Below, piece by piece: positions 26,477 through 34,552 of a DNA stretch of 64,000 nt (the stretch's first letter is position 1; each line of letters opens with the position of its first letter). The position numbers and the translations under genes are program-made. The stretch comes from Paludibacter sp. UBA6032 (GTDB lineage Bacteria; Bacteroidota; Bacteroidia; Bacteroidales; Paludibacteraceae), in NCBI GenBank assembly GCA_002427885.1, contig DIZI01000014.1, positions 1 to 64,000 of the forward strand, written 5' to 3'. Below the pieces are notes generated by a model, which had not been told where the DNA came from, ran no database searches, and saw only the letters and a program-made list of their open reading frames with translations.

Positions 26477-26881
26477 TTAGTTGACATTCTTTGTCTTCAG
26501 CACCTTCACCAATTCTTCTTCGGGGAAAAATCCTTCGTGGCGGAAAAATTCCTTGCCGTTTGCATCCATAAAAACTTGTGTTGGGATGACTTGAACATTG
26601 TATTTATCGGCCATTGGCTTACCCTGATCGGTCCATACATCGTAAAATATTACTTTTACCTGCAACCCGTATTTTTCTTCAATGGATTTCATAATCGGTT
26701 GCATTTGCCGGCAAGGAACGCAGCGTACCGAACCAAGTTCTATAAAGGTTACTTTGTACTTTATAACCGGCTTCTTTTGTTCTGTGGATATTGCTGACTT
26801 AATTTGACCATTGTTGGTTAATAAAACTGTAGTCAGAAGAATCAAAACGATTGATAATCGTCTAAAGTCGATTGTTTTCAT
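26477..26881 (-). CDS. Exported thioredoxin-fold protein
   Basis: A 134-aa protein with an N-terminal signal or anchor helix (about 8-24) and a thioredoxin fold with the CxxC motif VRCVPCRQMQP. The cis-proline is in VQVIPTQVFMDANG. It should act as a periplasmic or membrane-tethered thiol oxidoreductase. It is the last gene of the second arsenic-type operon, 30 bp after the ArsP-like permease, so it may reduce arsenicals or keep thiols of the permease reduced; this is inference. Confidence 0.85.
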   Translation of the reverse strand: MKTIDFRRLSIVLILLTTVLLTNNGQIKSAISTEQKKPVIKYKVTFIELGSVRCVPCRQMQPIMKSIEEKYGLQVKVIFYDVWTDQGKPMADKYNVQVIPTQVFMDANGKEFFRHEGFFPEEELVKVLKTKNVN

Positions 26882-26911
26882 TTCTAATGAATTTGAATGT
26901 TAATATTAATA

Positions 26912-27943
26912 TTAAAATATATAGTTAAACAGAAATCCTACGATCATAATTCCACCACCCACAATGGCAATAAAAGTCAGAATCAACGGCATTTTCAATA
27001 CTTTTCGGAGGATAATCATTTCGGGCAATGAGAGTGCAATTACAGACATCATAAATGCCAGTGCAGTGCCAAGCGAAGCACCTTTTTCAATCAATACCGA
27101 AACGATAGGAACAATACCGGCAGCGTTGGAATACAACGGAATACCAATCAATACGGATAGCGGAACAGCATACCATACATCTTTACCCATAAAAGAAGCC
27201 ATAAATTCAGCAGGGACATAACCGTGGGCACCTGCACCGACCAAAATACCAAATGCCACATACAACCAAACTTTGCCGACTATTTCCTTCACGGCTTCAT
27301 AACCCATGGTAATTCGTTGAGGAAAAGTGATTTTTCCTTCTTCTCCGTCACCCTCGCCTAATTTGGTAGCATACACCCATTCTTCCACCCAGTGTTCGAG
27401 TTTGAGTTTGCCGATAATCCAACCGGCTATGATGGCTATGGTTAAGCCTGTGCCAATGTATATGGCAGCTACTTTCCAACCAAACATGCCATAAAGAAGT
27501 ATCACAGCCACTTCGTTAATCATCGGAGCTGCAATCAGGAATGAAAAGGTAACTCCCAATGGAACTCCTGACTCTACAAAACCCAGAAACAACGGAATAG
27601 CGGAACAAGAACAGAATGGCGTTACTATTCCCAGCAAAGATGCCATAATATTACCCATGAATGTTGATTTGCCTTCTAACGCTTTTCTGGTGCGTTCGGC
27701 CGTAAAATAACTGCGGAGAATACCCACAAAGAAAATAATCAAGACTAACAACATCAATACTTTCGGAAATTCAAATATAAAAAACCTGATTGTCTCGGTT
27801 AAATGAGCTCCTTTTGTCATTCCCAGCACCGAGTCAATAAACCAATCGGTTACGGGTTGCAGGTTTACATAAATCACATACCATACTGGTAAGAGAATTA
27901 ATGCAATTTGAAAATTGCGCGATTTGAAAATTTGAAGATTCAT
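26912..27943 (-). CDS. ArsP-like permease (organoarsenical efflux, DUF318)
   Basis: A 343-aa membrane protein with eight to ten helices of the UPF0718/ArsP family. The signature PFCSCSAIPLFLGF carries two cysteines. The start at 27943 is preferred over the frame's upstream ATG at 28000 because an operator and -7 box occupy the region between. ArsP from Campylobacter exports trivalent organoarsenicals such as methylarsenite, so this gene would complement ArsM of the first operon. Some family members serve other substrates, so the assignment rests on family and context. It has its own ArsR-type operator at 27982. Confidence 0.82.
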   Translation of the reverse strand: MNLQIFKSRNFQIALILLPVWYVIYVNLQPVTDWFIDSVLGMTKGAHLTETIRFFIFEFPKVLMLLVLIIFFVGILRSYFTAERTRKALEGKSTFMGNIMASLLGIVTPFCSCSAIPLFLGFVESGVPLGVTFSFLIAAPMINEVAVILLYGMFGWKVAAIYIGTGLTIAIIAGWIIGKLKLEHWVEEWVYATKLGEGDGEEGKITFPQRITMGYEAVKEIVGKVWLYVAFGILVGAGAHGYVPAEFMASFMGKDVWYAVPLSVLIGIPLYSNAAGIVPIVSVLIEKGASLGTALAFMMSVIALSLPEMIILRKVLKMPLILTFIAIVGGGIMIVGFLFNYIF

Positions 27944-27971
27944 AAGGATAATTTGAAAATGTATTGATTTG

Positions 27972-28002
27972 AAAATTATAGTTCGTAATAATACGAACAA
28001 TT
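27972..28002 (-). promoter_or_regulatory. Internal ArsR-type operator and promoter before arsP
   Basis: GTTCGTA (27982-27988) and TACGAAC (27993-27999) form a perfect inverted repeat with a 4-bp spacer. Flanking it on the minus strand are ATTG (28002-27999) and TAATTTTC (27979-27972), 19 bp apart, resembling -33 and -7 boxes. The half-site TTCGTA is shared with the arsR gene at 29797. Confidence 0.65.
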
Positions 28003-28021
28003 TGAATAAAAAAATTTTAGT

Positions 28022-28252
28022 TTAGCAACGACCACAACCGCAAGTTGAAGCCATTTTGAATTTTGGTGCAGGCAGCATGGCATTAATATCTGAGGAACAA
28101 CATTTACCTGAAGGGTTCATTTCTTTACAGTCATTTCCGGTACATGCTCCGGTCATTTCCTGAATGTCTTTCAGCGTTTTTGCTCCATCTGAGATAGCTT
28201 TCTCAATTTCACTTTTAGTGACTTGTTTGCAATGGCAAATAATTTCGTCCAT
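28022..28252 (-). CDS. BFD-like [2Fe-2S] protein with cysteine-rich tail
   Basis: A 76-aa protein. Cys6, Cys8, Cys37 and Cys42 are in the CxC-x(28)-CxxxxC pattern of bacterioferritin-associated ferredoxin-like (2Fe-2S) domains, as in the N-terminus of CopZ-type proteins. Beyond that are Cys51-Cys52 and a C-terminal CGCGRC. The extra cysteines may hold a metalloid. It sits in the second arsenic-type operon between the ArsG-like and ArsP-like genes and may supply electrons or bind arsenic; neither is shown. Confidence 0.78.
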   Translation of the reverse strand: MDEIICHCKQVTKSEIEKAISDGAKTLKDIQEMTGACTGNDCKEMNPSGKCCSSDINAMLPAPKFKMASTCGCGRC

Positions 28253-28293
28253 GTGTATTTATTTGAAAATGTGCTAATTTGAAAATGTGTCAA

Positions 28294-28992
28294 TTAGAGG
28301 AAGAAAATCAGTACATAATAAATACCGACAGCAATAAAAACCACCGAAACTATTCGTCTGAACCACAATTCAAACGTTTTAATTTGATTGTAAAGCTTGC
28401 CAACATTCCCTACCGCGTAAGCCAACAACCATGCAAAAAGAATGACAGGCAAACCGGTAGCAATGGCAAATAAAACAGGAAGATACAAACCGCTGGCACT
28501 GGCAACAGTCATTGGAATAAGCATCACAAAATACAATACGCCGCTGTACGGACAAAATGCCATCGCGAAAACCATTCCCAACAAAAGCGTACTCCAATAG
28601 CTGCCTTTGCTTTTTTCTCCAATTTTATCGGTTAAGCCGGAGAATCCGGGGAATTTGATTTTAATCACATCAAGCATAAATAATCCTATCAGAATAAGAA
28701 CCGGACCCAGTATTTTTTCACCCCAACCCTGAAATAGCATCGAGATGTTCATTTTACTGGCACCAAAGAAAATAATAAGTGCCAATGCGGTGTAGCTAAT
28801 CGCACGTCCGAGCGTATAAACCAATCCGTTTATAAAAACCCGACGGCGATTTTCAATATCGCGACTGATAAATCCGATAGCTGAAATATTAGTCGCCAAT
28901 GGACAAGGACTTATAGCTGTCATCAATCCCAACAGAATGGCTGTCAGAAATGCGTATTGCGAATTTTCTAATATATTTTGCAGTATCTCCAT
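28294..28992 (-). CDS. ArsG-family (DsbD/TauE-like) membrane transporter
   Basis: A 232-aa inner-membrane protein with six helices in the DsbD/cytochrome c biogenesis fold. The first cysteine motif is ISPCPLATNISAIG and the second is MAFCPYSGVLYF. In databases such proteins in Bacteroidota arsenic operons are called ArsG, a permease proposed for aromatic arsenicals; I assign this from the sequence character and the ArsF-like partner. Alternatively it passes electrons from cytoplasmic thioredoxin to periplasmic thiols, as DsbD does. It is preceded 36 bp upstream by the ArsF-like gene. Confidence 0.78.
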   Translation of the reverse strand: MEILQNILENSQYAFLTAILLGLMTAISPCPLATNISAIGFISRDIENRRRVFINGLVYTLGRAISYTALALIIFFGASKMNISMLFQGWGEKILGPVLILIGLFMLDVIKIKFPGFSGLTDKIGEKSKGSYWSTLLLGMVFAMAFCPYSGVLYFVMLIPMTVASASGLYLPVLFAIATGLPVILFAWLLAYAVGNVGKLYNQIKTFELWFRRIVSVVFIAVGIYYVLIFFL

Positions 28993-29028
28993 TACCCAAT
29001 TGTAAATTGTAAATGAATAAATTGTAAA

Positions 29029-29454
29029 TTAGAGAAGTGGATCAATCGCTTTTTTCAACTCCGCTTTCAGCTTTTCCGGACTATTCAAAGCATACATAAA
29101 ACCTTGTTCAGTTAAGTCAACACGTTTATTACCGCTAATCACTAACAGTGCCTGACCTTCTGCTTTGCATTTTTTTGCTAATACTTCACTTCCTTTGTTA
29201 TCTAAATTGACACCTGTAAATTTTACTTTGCCTGCTTTAATTTCTTTAGCATAGAGTGAAGCAACAGCTTTTTGCGATTCGGTTTCTACCGCCTGACAGG
29301 TTGCACAACGACGGGTAAAATGGAAATAATATACCTCTACTTTAGGTGATCCTGAAATTGTTGCCGATACTTTTTTCTGAGGATTTACAGCACTTACCGT
29401 GAAAAGCGACACAACGAATAATACAAATGCCGAGACATAAATGAGCTTTTTCAT
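29029..29454 (-). CDS. ArsF-like exported thioredoxin-fold protein
   Basis: A 141-aa exported protein with a signal or anchor helix (about 6-23) and a CxxC in FTRRCATCQAVETES. The protein corresponds to the ArsF partner of ArsG transporters. It starts inside the last codon region of the upstream thioredoxin-like gene (4-bp overlap). The motif FHFTRRCATC and the membrane anchoring fit a periplasmic redox subunit. It is likely to work with the ArsG-like membrane protein as a thiol relay. Confidence 0.78.
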   Translation of the reverse strand: MKKLIYVSAFVLFVVSLFTVSAVNPQKKVSATISGSPKVEVYYFHFTRRCATCQAVETESQKAVASLYAKEIKAGKVKFTGVNLDNKGSEVLAKKCKAEGQALLVISGNKRVDLTEQGFMYALNSPEKLKAELKKAIDPLL

Positions 29455-29699
29455 ATCATGTAAATTTTATTGGTTAGTATTTGTTTTAATTCATCCATGG
29501 ATGGTACGCGGCCTTTGACAACAATTTTACCATCCACAACCAATGCCGGTGTGGTCATGATGTTGAATTTCATAATTTCTACGATATCTTCTACTTTCGT
29601 AATGCTGGCATCGATTCCGTTTTGCTCTACAACTTCGCGTGTGGCTTTTTCAAGTGACTTGCACTTTGGACAGCCGGTTCCTAAAATTTGAATGTTCAT
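29451..29699 (-). CDS. Small thioredoxin-like protein (redox-active disulfide 2)
   Basis: An 82-aa cytoplasmic protein from the ATG at 29699; the frame extends upstream to 29759, but that stretch overlaps a palindrome and shows no protein-like character. The active motif is TGCPKCKSLEK near the N-terminus and the cis-proline is in TTPALVVDG. Proteins of this kind give electrons to DsbD-like membrane partners and are common with ArsF, ArsG and ArsP genes. It overlaps the ArsF-like gene by 4 bp. Confidence 0.85.
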   Translation of the reverse strand: MNIQILGTGCPKCKSLEKATREVVEQNGIDASITKVEDIVEIMKFNIMTTPALVVDGKIVVKGRVPSMDELKQILTNKIYMI

Positions 29700-29730
29700 G
29701 ATCTTATCGTATTTTATTAATGATCCCAAA

Positions 29731-29746
29731 TCCGCCAGCTGGCGGA
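29731..29746. repeat. 16-bp perfect palindrome
   Basis: TCCGCCAGCTGGCGGA, GC-rich in an AT-rich spacer between arsR and the thioredoxin-like gene. It can form an eight-bp stem without a loop. It may be a transcript-processing hairpin or a dispersed genomic palindrome. Only one copy is seen in this window. Confidence 0.7.
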
Positions 29747-29796
29747 GCTTAATGACCAAATTTATTATTTGCTTTGAATTATATCAGCTAAATATT

Positions 29797-30129
29797 TTAG
29801 TTACAACAGCTTATTTTTTCATTTTTCAGCGCAAAGAAAGTTGCGAAATAGCTTTGCGCTTTTTCCCAGTTATCCCGGTTAATACAGTATTTCACTTTGG
29901 GCGTTTCAATTTCTCCCTGAATCAGACCGGCATCTTTTAATTCTTTCAGATGTTGGGATACCGTGGCTTTCGCTATCGGTAATTCATTGTGTATTTCGCC
30001 AAAATAGCAACTGTCCATCGAAGCAAGGTAATTCAATATAGTGATACGTGCCGGATGACCCATTGCTTTTGCAAACCGTGCAAGTTGTTCCTGATCAAGA
30101 CCGTATTCTTTATTTTTAATTACATCCAT
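29797..30129 (-). CDS. arsR: ArsR-family repressor (operon 2)
   Basis: A 110-aa winged-helix repressor. The opening is ARFAKAMGHPARITILNYL and the recognition helix lies in IAKATVSQHLKELKDAGL. Likely ligands are Cys41, Cys82 and the C-terminal pair Cys108-Cys109. It resembles the first ArsR in order of motifs but its operator differs (TTCGTA half-sites against TATGTCG). It begins the operon, and a 29-bp dyad lies just before its start. Confidence 0.9.
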   Translation of the reverse strand: MDVIKNKEYGLDQEQLARFAKAMGHPARITILNYLASMDSCYFGEIHNELPIAKATVSQHLKELKDAGLIQGEIETPKVKYCINRDNWEKAQSYFATFFALKNEKISCCN

Positions 30130-30145
30130 GTTGAAATATATTTAT

Positions 30146-30190
30146 TTGTTCGTAGTTCGCAAAATTACGAACAATAATTGAAATGGCAAT
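30146..30190 (-). promoter_or_regulatory. Promoter and ArsR operator of arsenic-type operon 2
   Basis: Arms TTGTTCGTA (30146-30154) and TACGAACAA (30166-30174) are perfect 9-bp inverted repeats with an 11-bp spacer. The -7 box TAATTTTG (30167-30160) lies in the spacer. ATTG (30190-30187) is 19 bp upstream. As in operon 1, repressor binding would cover the -7 box. Confidence 0.78.
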
Positions 30191-30301
30191 AATAATCCGG
30201 TTTTTTAGCGAAATTTAATTTTAAAAGTAAATAAATACTTCTGAATGTATGATTTTTAAGCAAAATCCCTGTTAGAATTTTTTAGTATTTAAAATATTCA
30301 C

Positions 30302-30309
30302 TACATTTG
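30302..30309 (+). promoter_or_regulatory. -7 box of dnaN
   Basis: TACATTTG fits TAnnTTTG. No clear -33 TTTG is placed 19-21 bp upstream. Predicted transcription starts about 33 bp before the dnaN ATG. Confidence 0.5.
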
Positions 30310-30348
30310 CTGAATTAATTTATAAAGCAAACCATAAAAACGAACGAT

Positions 30349-31488
30349 ATGAAATTCATTGTTTCAAGCACCGACCTACTAAGCCACTTACTGGCCATTA
30401 GCCGTGTAATAAACAGCAAAAATTCGCTTCCTATTCTTGACAATTTTTTATTCCAGCTTGAGGGGAATACGCTTACTATGACTGCTTCGGATATTGAGAC
30501 TACATTGATTACATCCATGGAAGTTGAAACGGTTGAAGGCAGTGGTAAAGTAGCGGTTGCATCACGTTTGTTGTTAGACACATTACGTGAGTTTCCGGCA
30601 CAACCTCTTTCGTTCAATATTAATGATACAAATTTAGCGTTGGTGATAACTTCAGCTAACGGATCCTACAATTTTATCGGACAGAACGGGGATGAATATC
30701 CACGCATGCCACAACTTCAGGAAGATGCCCGTATGTTGACCTTACCGGTTTCTACCTTATCGTCCGGAATTTCGAGAACCTTGTTTTGCACCGCCGATGA
30801 TGAATTACGTCCGGTAATGAATGGTGTTTTCTTCGATATTAGTGACCAAGGTTTGACTTTGGTAGCTACCGATGCACATAAACTGGTTCGATACAAAACA
30901 GTTCATACTTCTGCCACGCTACAAGAAGGAGAAGAAACGGTGAATTTTATTTTACCGAAGAAACCGGCAACCATGTTGAAAAACATTTTACCAAAGGAAT
31001 CCGGCGATGTTGAAATTCGTTTCGATAAAAAAAATGCACATTTTAAGCTGGGTAATTATACCATGATTTGTCGTCAGGTTGAAGGACGTTTCCCAAATTA
31101 TAACGCGGTAATTCCTACTTCCAACCCCTATAAAATTATTATTGACCGGGTTACGCTGCTTAATGCTATGAAACGGGTATCCGTTTTTGCCAATCAGGCA
31201 AGCAATTTAGTAAAACTGGCATTTAGTATCAACGAAATTCATATTTCGGCTCAGGATATCGATTTCTCTATTTCAGCAGAAGAAACAATTGCTTGTCAGT
31301 TTGATGAAGAGCCTATTAAAATCGGATTTAAATCGTCCTTCCTTATTGAAATACTTGGAAATATTAATTCCACCGATATCATTATGGAAATGTCGGATGC
31401 TTCACGTGCAGGATTGATTTTGCCATTTGAAAATGAAGAAGGAGAGGAAATTCTGATGTTGTTAATGCCTATGTTGCTGAACGATTAA
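30349..31488 (+). CDS. dnaN: DNA polymerase III beta subunit (sliding clamp)
   Basis: A 379-aa protein of three repeated DNA-clamp domains (about 1-120, 130-250, 253-379). Recognisable blocks are NSKNSLPILDNFLFQLEGN, the central PVMNGVFFDISDQGLTLVATDAHKL and the C-terminal end FENEEGEEILMLLMPM, which fits the last strand of a clamp that binds replication partners. The dimeric ring gives the polymerase processivity. The gene stands away from dnaA here and is followed by a hairpin terminator and then an exonuclease gene. Confidence 0.97.
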   Translation: MKFIVSSTDLLSHLLAISRVINSKNSLPILDNFLFQLEGNTLTMTASDIETTLITSMEVETVEGSGKVAVASRLLLDTLREFPAQPLSFNINDTNLALVITSANGSYNFIGQNGDEYPRMPQLQEDARMLTLPVSTLSSGISRTLFCTADDELRPVMNGVFFDISDQGLTLVATDAHKLVRYKTVHTSATLQEGEETVNFILPKKPATMLKNILPKESGDVEIRFDKKNAHFKLGNYTMICRQVEGRFPNYNAVIPTSNPYKIIIDRVTLLNAMKRVSVFANQASNLVKLAFSINEIHISAQDIDFSISAEETIACQFDEEPIKIGFKSSFLIEILGNINSTDIIMEMSDASRAGLILPFENEEGEEILMLLMPMLLND

Positions 31489-31490
31489 AT

Positions 31491-31653
31491 AAGAACCAAG
31501 AGTAAAGAACCAAGAATCGAGACTGGATTTGCTCTTTATTACAAATACAATGCAAGGTCTAAGGTCGAAAGTCTTTAGACCTTGATTTTTCCCAAAACAA
31601 TATAAAATACTCTAAAAGAATCCATTGTAACCAAGTCTTGGCTCTTGGTTCTT
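31491..31653. repeat. Inverted AAGAACCAAGAG copies around a hairpin
   Basis: AAGAACCAAGAG at 31491-31502 recurs inverted as CTCTTGGTTCTT at 31642-31653, with a further related copy AAAGAACCAAGAATC near 31505. The dnaN terminator lies between them. The arrangement looks like dispersed intergenic sequence and not like a gene. Confidence 0.7.
31554..31590 (+). terminator. dnaN terminator
   Basis: AAGGTCTAAGG (31554-31564) pairs with CTTTAGACCTT (31573-31583) with one mismatch, followed by GATTTTT. Confidence 0.75.
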
Positions 31654-31674
31654 GATTCTAAAATCTAAACAAAG

Positions 31675-32442
31675 ATGAAACTCAAACTCAAAAATCCAAT
31701 TGTATTTTTCGACCTCGAGACGACAGGAACCAATATTGTATCCGATCGTATTGTAGAAATAGCCTATCATAAAGTATCGCCAAACGGTCGCGAAGAGACC
31801 AAAAGTATACGTATAAATCCGGAGATGCATATTCCTGAAGCTTCGTCGGCTATTCATGGGATTTATGATGCAGATGTAGCTGATTGCCCCACATTCAAGT
31901 CTGTTGCGAAAGAAATTGCACGCGATATTGAGGGTTGTGATTTAGCCGGATACAATTCAAATCGTTTCGATATTCCTTTATTAGCCGAAGAGCTGCTTCG
32001 GGCCGATGTGGATGTTGATTTAATGAAACGCAAGTTCGTTGATGTGCAGGTTGTATTTCATAAAATGGAACAACGGACTTTGGGTGCAGCCTATAAATTT
32101 TATTGCGATAAAGATTTAGTGGGTGCCCACGGTGCCGAAGCAGACACAATAGCAACCTATGAAGTACTGCAGGCCCAACTCGACCGCTACCCGGAATTGC
32201 AGAACGATATTGAATTTTTGTCAAAGTTCACGACACAAAACAACAACGTTGATTTTGCCGGGCGTTTGATTTACAACGATAAAGGGGAAGAAATAATTAA
32301 TTTTGGAAAATACAAGGGACAGAAAGTGGTTGACGTACTTAAAACAGACATCGGTTATTACGGATGGATGATGAATAGCGATTTTCCGTTACACACCAAA
32401 AAAGTATTGACAAATATAAAACTCAGAGACTTTAATAAATAA
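31675..32442 (+). CDS. DnaQ-like 3'-5' exonuclease with C-terminal ExoX-like module
   Basis: A 255-aa protein. The exonuclease domain (about 7-180) has the three DEDD-type motifs: FFDLETTGTN, LAGYNSNRFDIP and GAHGAEADTIATYE, the last with the catalytic histidine and aspartate. The C-terminal segment GEEIINFGKYKGQKVVDVL followed by GYYGWMM is like the C-terminal domain of ExoX-type nucleases. It is probably a proofreading or repair exonuclease acting on single-stranded or mismatched ends. It is not a certain epsilon subunit. Confidence 0.9.
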   Translation: MKLKLKNPIVFFDLETTGTNIVSDRIVEIAYHKVSPNGREETKSIRINPEMHIPEASSAIHGIYDADVADCPTFKSVAKEIARDIEGCDLAGYNSNRFDIPLLAEELLRADVDVDLMKRKFVDVQVVFHKMEQRTLGAAYKFYCDKDLVGAHGAEADTIATYEVLQAQLDRYPELQNDIEFLSKFTTQNNNVDFAGRLIYNDKGEEIINFGKYKGQKVVDVLKTDIGYYGWMMNSDFPLHTKKVLTNIKLRDFNK

Positions 32443-32635
32443 GCAGGCACTTGCGATAATACCGGGATTAAATACAGGAATTTATCGTTGCCAGTTACAT
32501 CAAATTTTCAGATAAGTAAAAAAACACCGTGGAATTTGGTATTTCTGTTAAAGTCACACTCAGGTATTTTAAAAAGCCTTTCTGGCACAATCATTGCTGC
32601 AAATACAGACGGTTTAAATGTCATCCCTGATTTTC

Positions 32636-33382
32636 ATGAAGCTAATTAAAAATATATTTTTTGTTCTGGCGTTAACGTGTTTGGTTTTACCCATATACAG
32701 CCAGGAGAATACGTCCACGCCTGAACGCACCCCCGAACAGGAAGCAAGCAGACAAACCGAAAAATTACAACAGGAATTAAACCTCACCGAAGAACAAAGC
32801 CGAAAAGTGTACGAAATAAATGTCCGTTATGAACGTCAACGCCAGATTTCGAATTCCCGGAGTGAGGCGATGGAACGCATAAAAAACAAAAACGCGGACA
32901 TGCAAAAGGTCTTAACCGAAGAACAAAATAGCCGGTTACAGAACAAACGGTATGAGCGTACAACCATCGATTTACCTTCTTCGATACGTAGCCCGCAAAA
33001 ACTAAATTCATCCGGTTATTCTCCCACCACTGAATATCGTACCCGTACTTCTTCTCCTGTCACGTCATCCGACAGAAGCGTGCGAAGCAACTTCCGTGGA
33101 ACAAGTACTCAAAACCCGGTCAGGACCGAATACCCTCAGTCTGTTCGCAGAAATACCCCAACAACACAAGGAACACCCCGGATTCAGAGTAACCCGTCTT
33201 CAACCCGATCTGCCGTTCCCTCATACAATCCACCGACAAGGACAGAAACAAATTCTGCTCCCCGAAGTTCGCCGACCTACTCAGCACCGACAAGAACGGA
33301 GACAAATACAGCTCCCAGAAGCTCGTCGAACGATTCACAACCGTCAAGGACTCCAACCCCCTCCACGACCAATAGAAGGTAA
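32636..33382 (+). CDS. Secreted LTxxQ-like protein with low-complexity tail
   Basis: A 248-aa exported protein. The ATG at 32636 opens a signal peptide (MKLIKNIFFVLALTCLVLPIYSQ); the frame's earlier ATG at 32618 adds six unlikely residues. Residues about 30-100 are a charged helical region, with LTEEQSRKVYEINVRYERQR and VLTEEQNSRLQ resembling the LTxxQ motifs of Spy/CpxP periplasmic chaperones. The remaining 140 residues are rich in Ser, Thr, Pro, Arg and Asn with imperfect repeats of PTRTETN.APRSS. Its stop lies 6 bp before the methyltransferase gene start. A role in binding unfolded proteins is only suggested. Confidence 0.7.
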   Translation: MKLIKNIFFVLALTCLVLPIYSQENTSTPERTPEQEASRQTEKLQQELNLTEEQSRKVYEINVRYERQRQISNSRSEAMERIKNKNADMQKVLTEEQNSRLQNKRYERTTIDLPSSIRSPQKLNSSGYSPTTEYRTRTSSPVTSSDRSVRSNFRGTSTQNPVRTEYPQSVRRNTPTTQGTPRIQSNPSSTRSAVPSYNPPTRTETNSAPRSSPTYSAPTRTETNTAPRSSSNDSQPSRTPTPSTTNRR

Positions 33383-33388
33383 TTTTAT

Positions 33389-34102
33389 ATGTCGAATACA
33401 TGGTTTCGTTTCAAACAATTTACCGTTTCCCACCATTTGTGTGCAATGAAGGTAGGGATCGATGGTGTTTTGCTGGGAATCTGGGCATCGGTTGAAAACC
33501 CGGAAAGCGTACTGGATATTGGAACCGGCACCGGACTGATAGCCTTAATGATCGCTCAACGCAGTAACGCTGAGATTGATGCAATTGACATTGACGTGAA
33601 TGCCATTTTACAGGCAAAAGAAAACGTATCGAATTCACCCTGGCCGGATCGGATTCATGTCAGCGAAACTTCACTGCAGAATCTGGCGAAAAATCCGGTT
33701 CAGCTTTATGATCTGATTGTTTCAAATCCTCCTTTTTTCATCAATTCTACCAAAACTCCCACAGACAACCGGACATTGGCCCGCCACACCGATTCGCTTT
33801 CGCACGAAGAATTAATTGAAAATGCAACACTCCTCCTCAAACCAACCGGCAGAATATGTATTATTCTACCGGTCAATGAGGGTTTGCATTGCATTGCATT
33901 TGCTGTAAAAAAAGGATTGTATTGTAGCAAACAGTGTAGCGTCTACCCAAAGCCACAGGCTTCAGGCAAAAGATTATTACTTGAGTTCAGAAAGCAGCAG
34001 ACCGAAAAAGAAGTTTCGGAACTGGTCATTGAAACGAATGAACGTCATCAATATTCACCGGCTTTTACCGAACTAGCAAAAGAGTTTTATTTGAAACTGT
34101 AA
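33389..34102 (+). CDS. trmN6: tRNA1(Val) (adenine37-N6)-methyltransferase TrmN6
   Basis: A 237-aa Rossmann methyltransferase. The SAM site is VLDIGTGTGLIALMIA, and the catalytic motif of N6-adenine enzymes is SNPPFF. The N-terminal FRFKQFTVSHHLCAMKVGID.G is typical for the YfiC/TrmN6 group. It methylates A37 of tRNA1(Val) in E. coli; the tRNA target is assumed to be conserved. It follows the low-complexity gene closely and converges on trxA. Confidence 0.87.
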   Translation: MSNTWFRFKQFTVSHHLCAMKVGIDGVLLGIWASVENPESVLDIGTGTGLIALMIAQRSNAEIDAIDIDVNAILQAKENVSNSPWPDRIHVSETSLQNLAKNPVQLYDLIVSNPPFFINSTKTPTDNRTLARHTDSLSHEELIENATLLLKPTGRICIILPVNEGLHCIAFAVKKGLYCSKQCSVYPKPQASGKRLLLEFRKQQTEKEVSELVIETNERHQYSPAFTELAKEFYLKL

Positions 34103-34196
34103 GCTAATTTTCAATTGAACAATTTCCAATTGATATTCTCAGGAAAACGTTGTTTGGAAACGAATCAACCAATTAACGAATCAACTTAATTACTTC

Positions 34197-34511
34197 CTAC
34201 AACAATGCTTTCACTTTTGCTTCTAACACTGCTTTCTGAGTAGCCCCGATTTGTTTATCCACCACTTTACCGTCTTTGAAAAACAACATGGTAGGGATAT
34301 TCCTGATTCCATAGGTATTCGGAGTCTCAACCTGTTCGTCAACGTCCATTTTTCCAATGAGTACCTGACCTTCATACTCTTTGGCCAGTTCTTCCACAAT
34401 CGGGCCGACCATACGACATGGACCACACCACTCAGCCCAAAAGTCAATAACTACAGGTTTTCCACTGTTAATCATTTCTTTGATGTTTGCATCAGTAAAT
34501 TCTAAAGCCAT
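34197..34511 (-). CDS. trxA: Thioredoxin
   Basis: A 104-aa cytosolic thioredoxin with the canonical active site FWAEWCGPCRM, the buried aspartate in VVIDFWAEW, and the cis-proline in RNIPTMLFF. It keeps protein thiols reduced and may serve as the electron donor for the thioredoxin-linked ArsC of this window. Two palindromes precede its start. It lies downstream of dnaE on the same strand, with a 216-bp gap. Confidence 0.96.
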   Translation of the reverse strand: MALEFTDANIKEMINSGKPVVIDFWAEWCGPCRMVGPIVEELAKEYEGQVLIGKMDVDEQVETPNTYGIRNIPTMLFFKDGKVVDKQIGATQKAVLEAKVKALL

Positions 34512-34514
34512 AAT

Positions 34515-34552
34515 ACTTTTAATTAAAAGTCTTCTTCGTCCCCGACGGGGAC
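34515..34552. repeat. Two adjacent palindromes in the trxA leader
   Basis: ACTTTTAATTAAAAGT (34515-34530) is a perfect 16-bp palindrome three bases before the trxA start. GTCCCCG-A-CGGGGAC (34538-34552) is a perfect GC-rich dyad further upstream. The first could be an operator; the second may form an RNA hairpin. No -7 box is clear in this gap (34512-34727), where nothing else is seen. Confidence 0.7.

Noticed and set aside
27944..28000. Longer ArsP-like start
   Set aside because: The extension covers the dyad at 27982-27999 and has no protein-like character.
29700..29759. Longer start for the thioredoxin-like protein
   Set aside because: It crosses the 16-bp palindrome, and the family begins at the chosen methionine.
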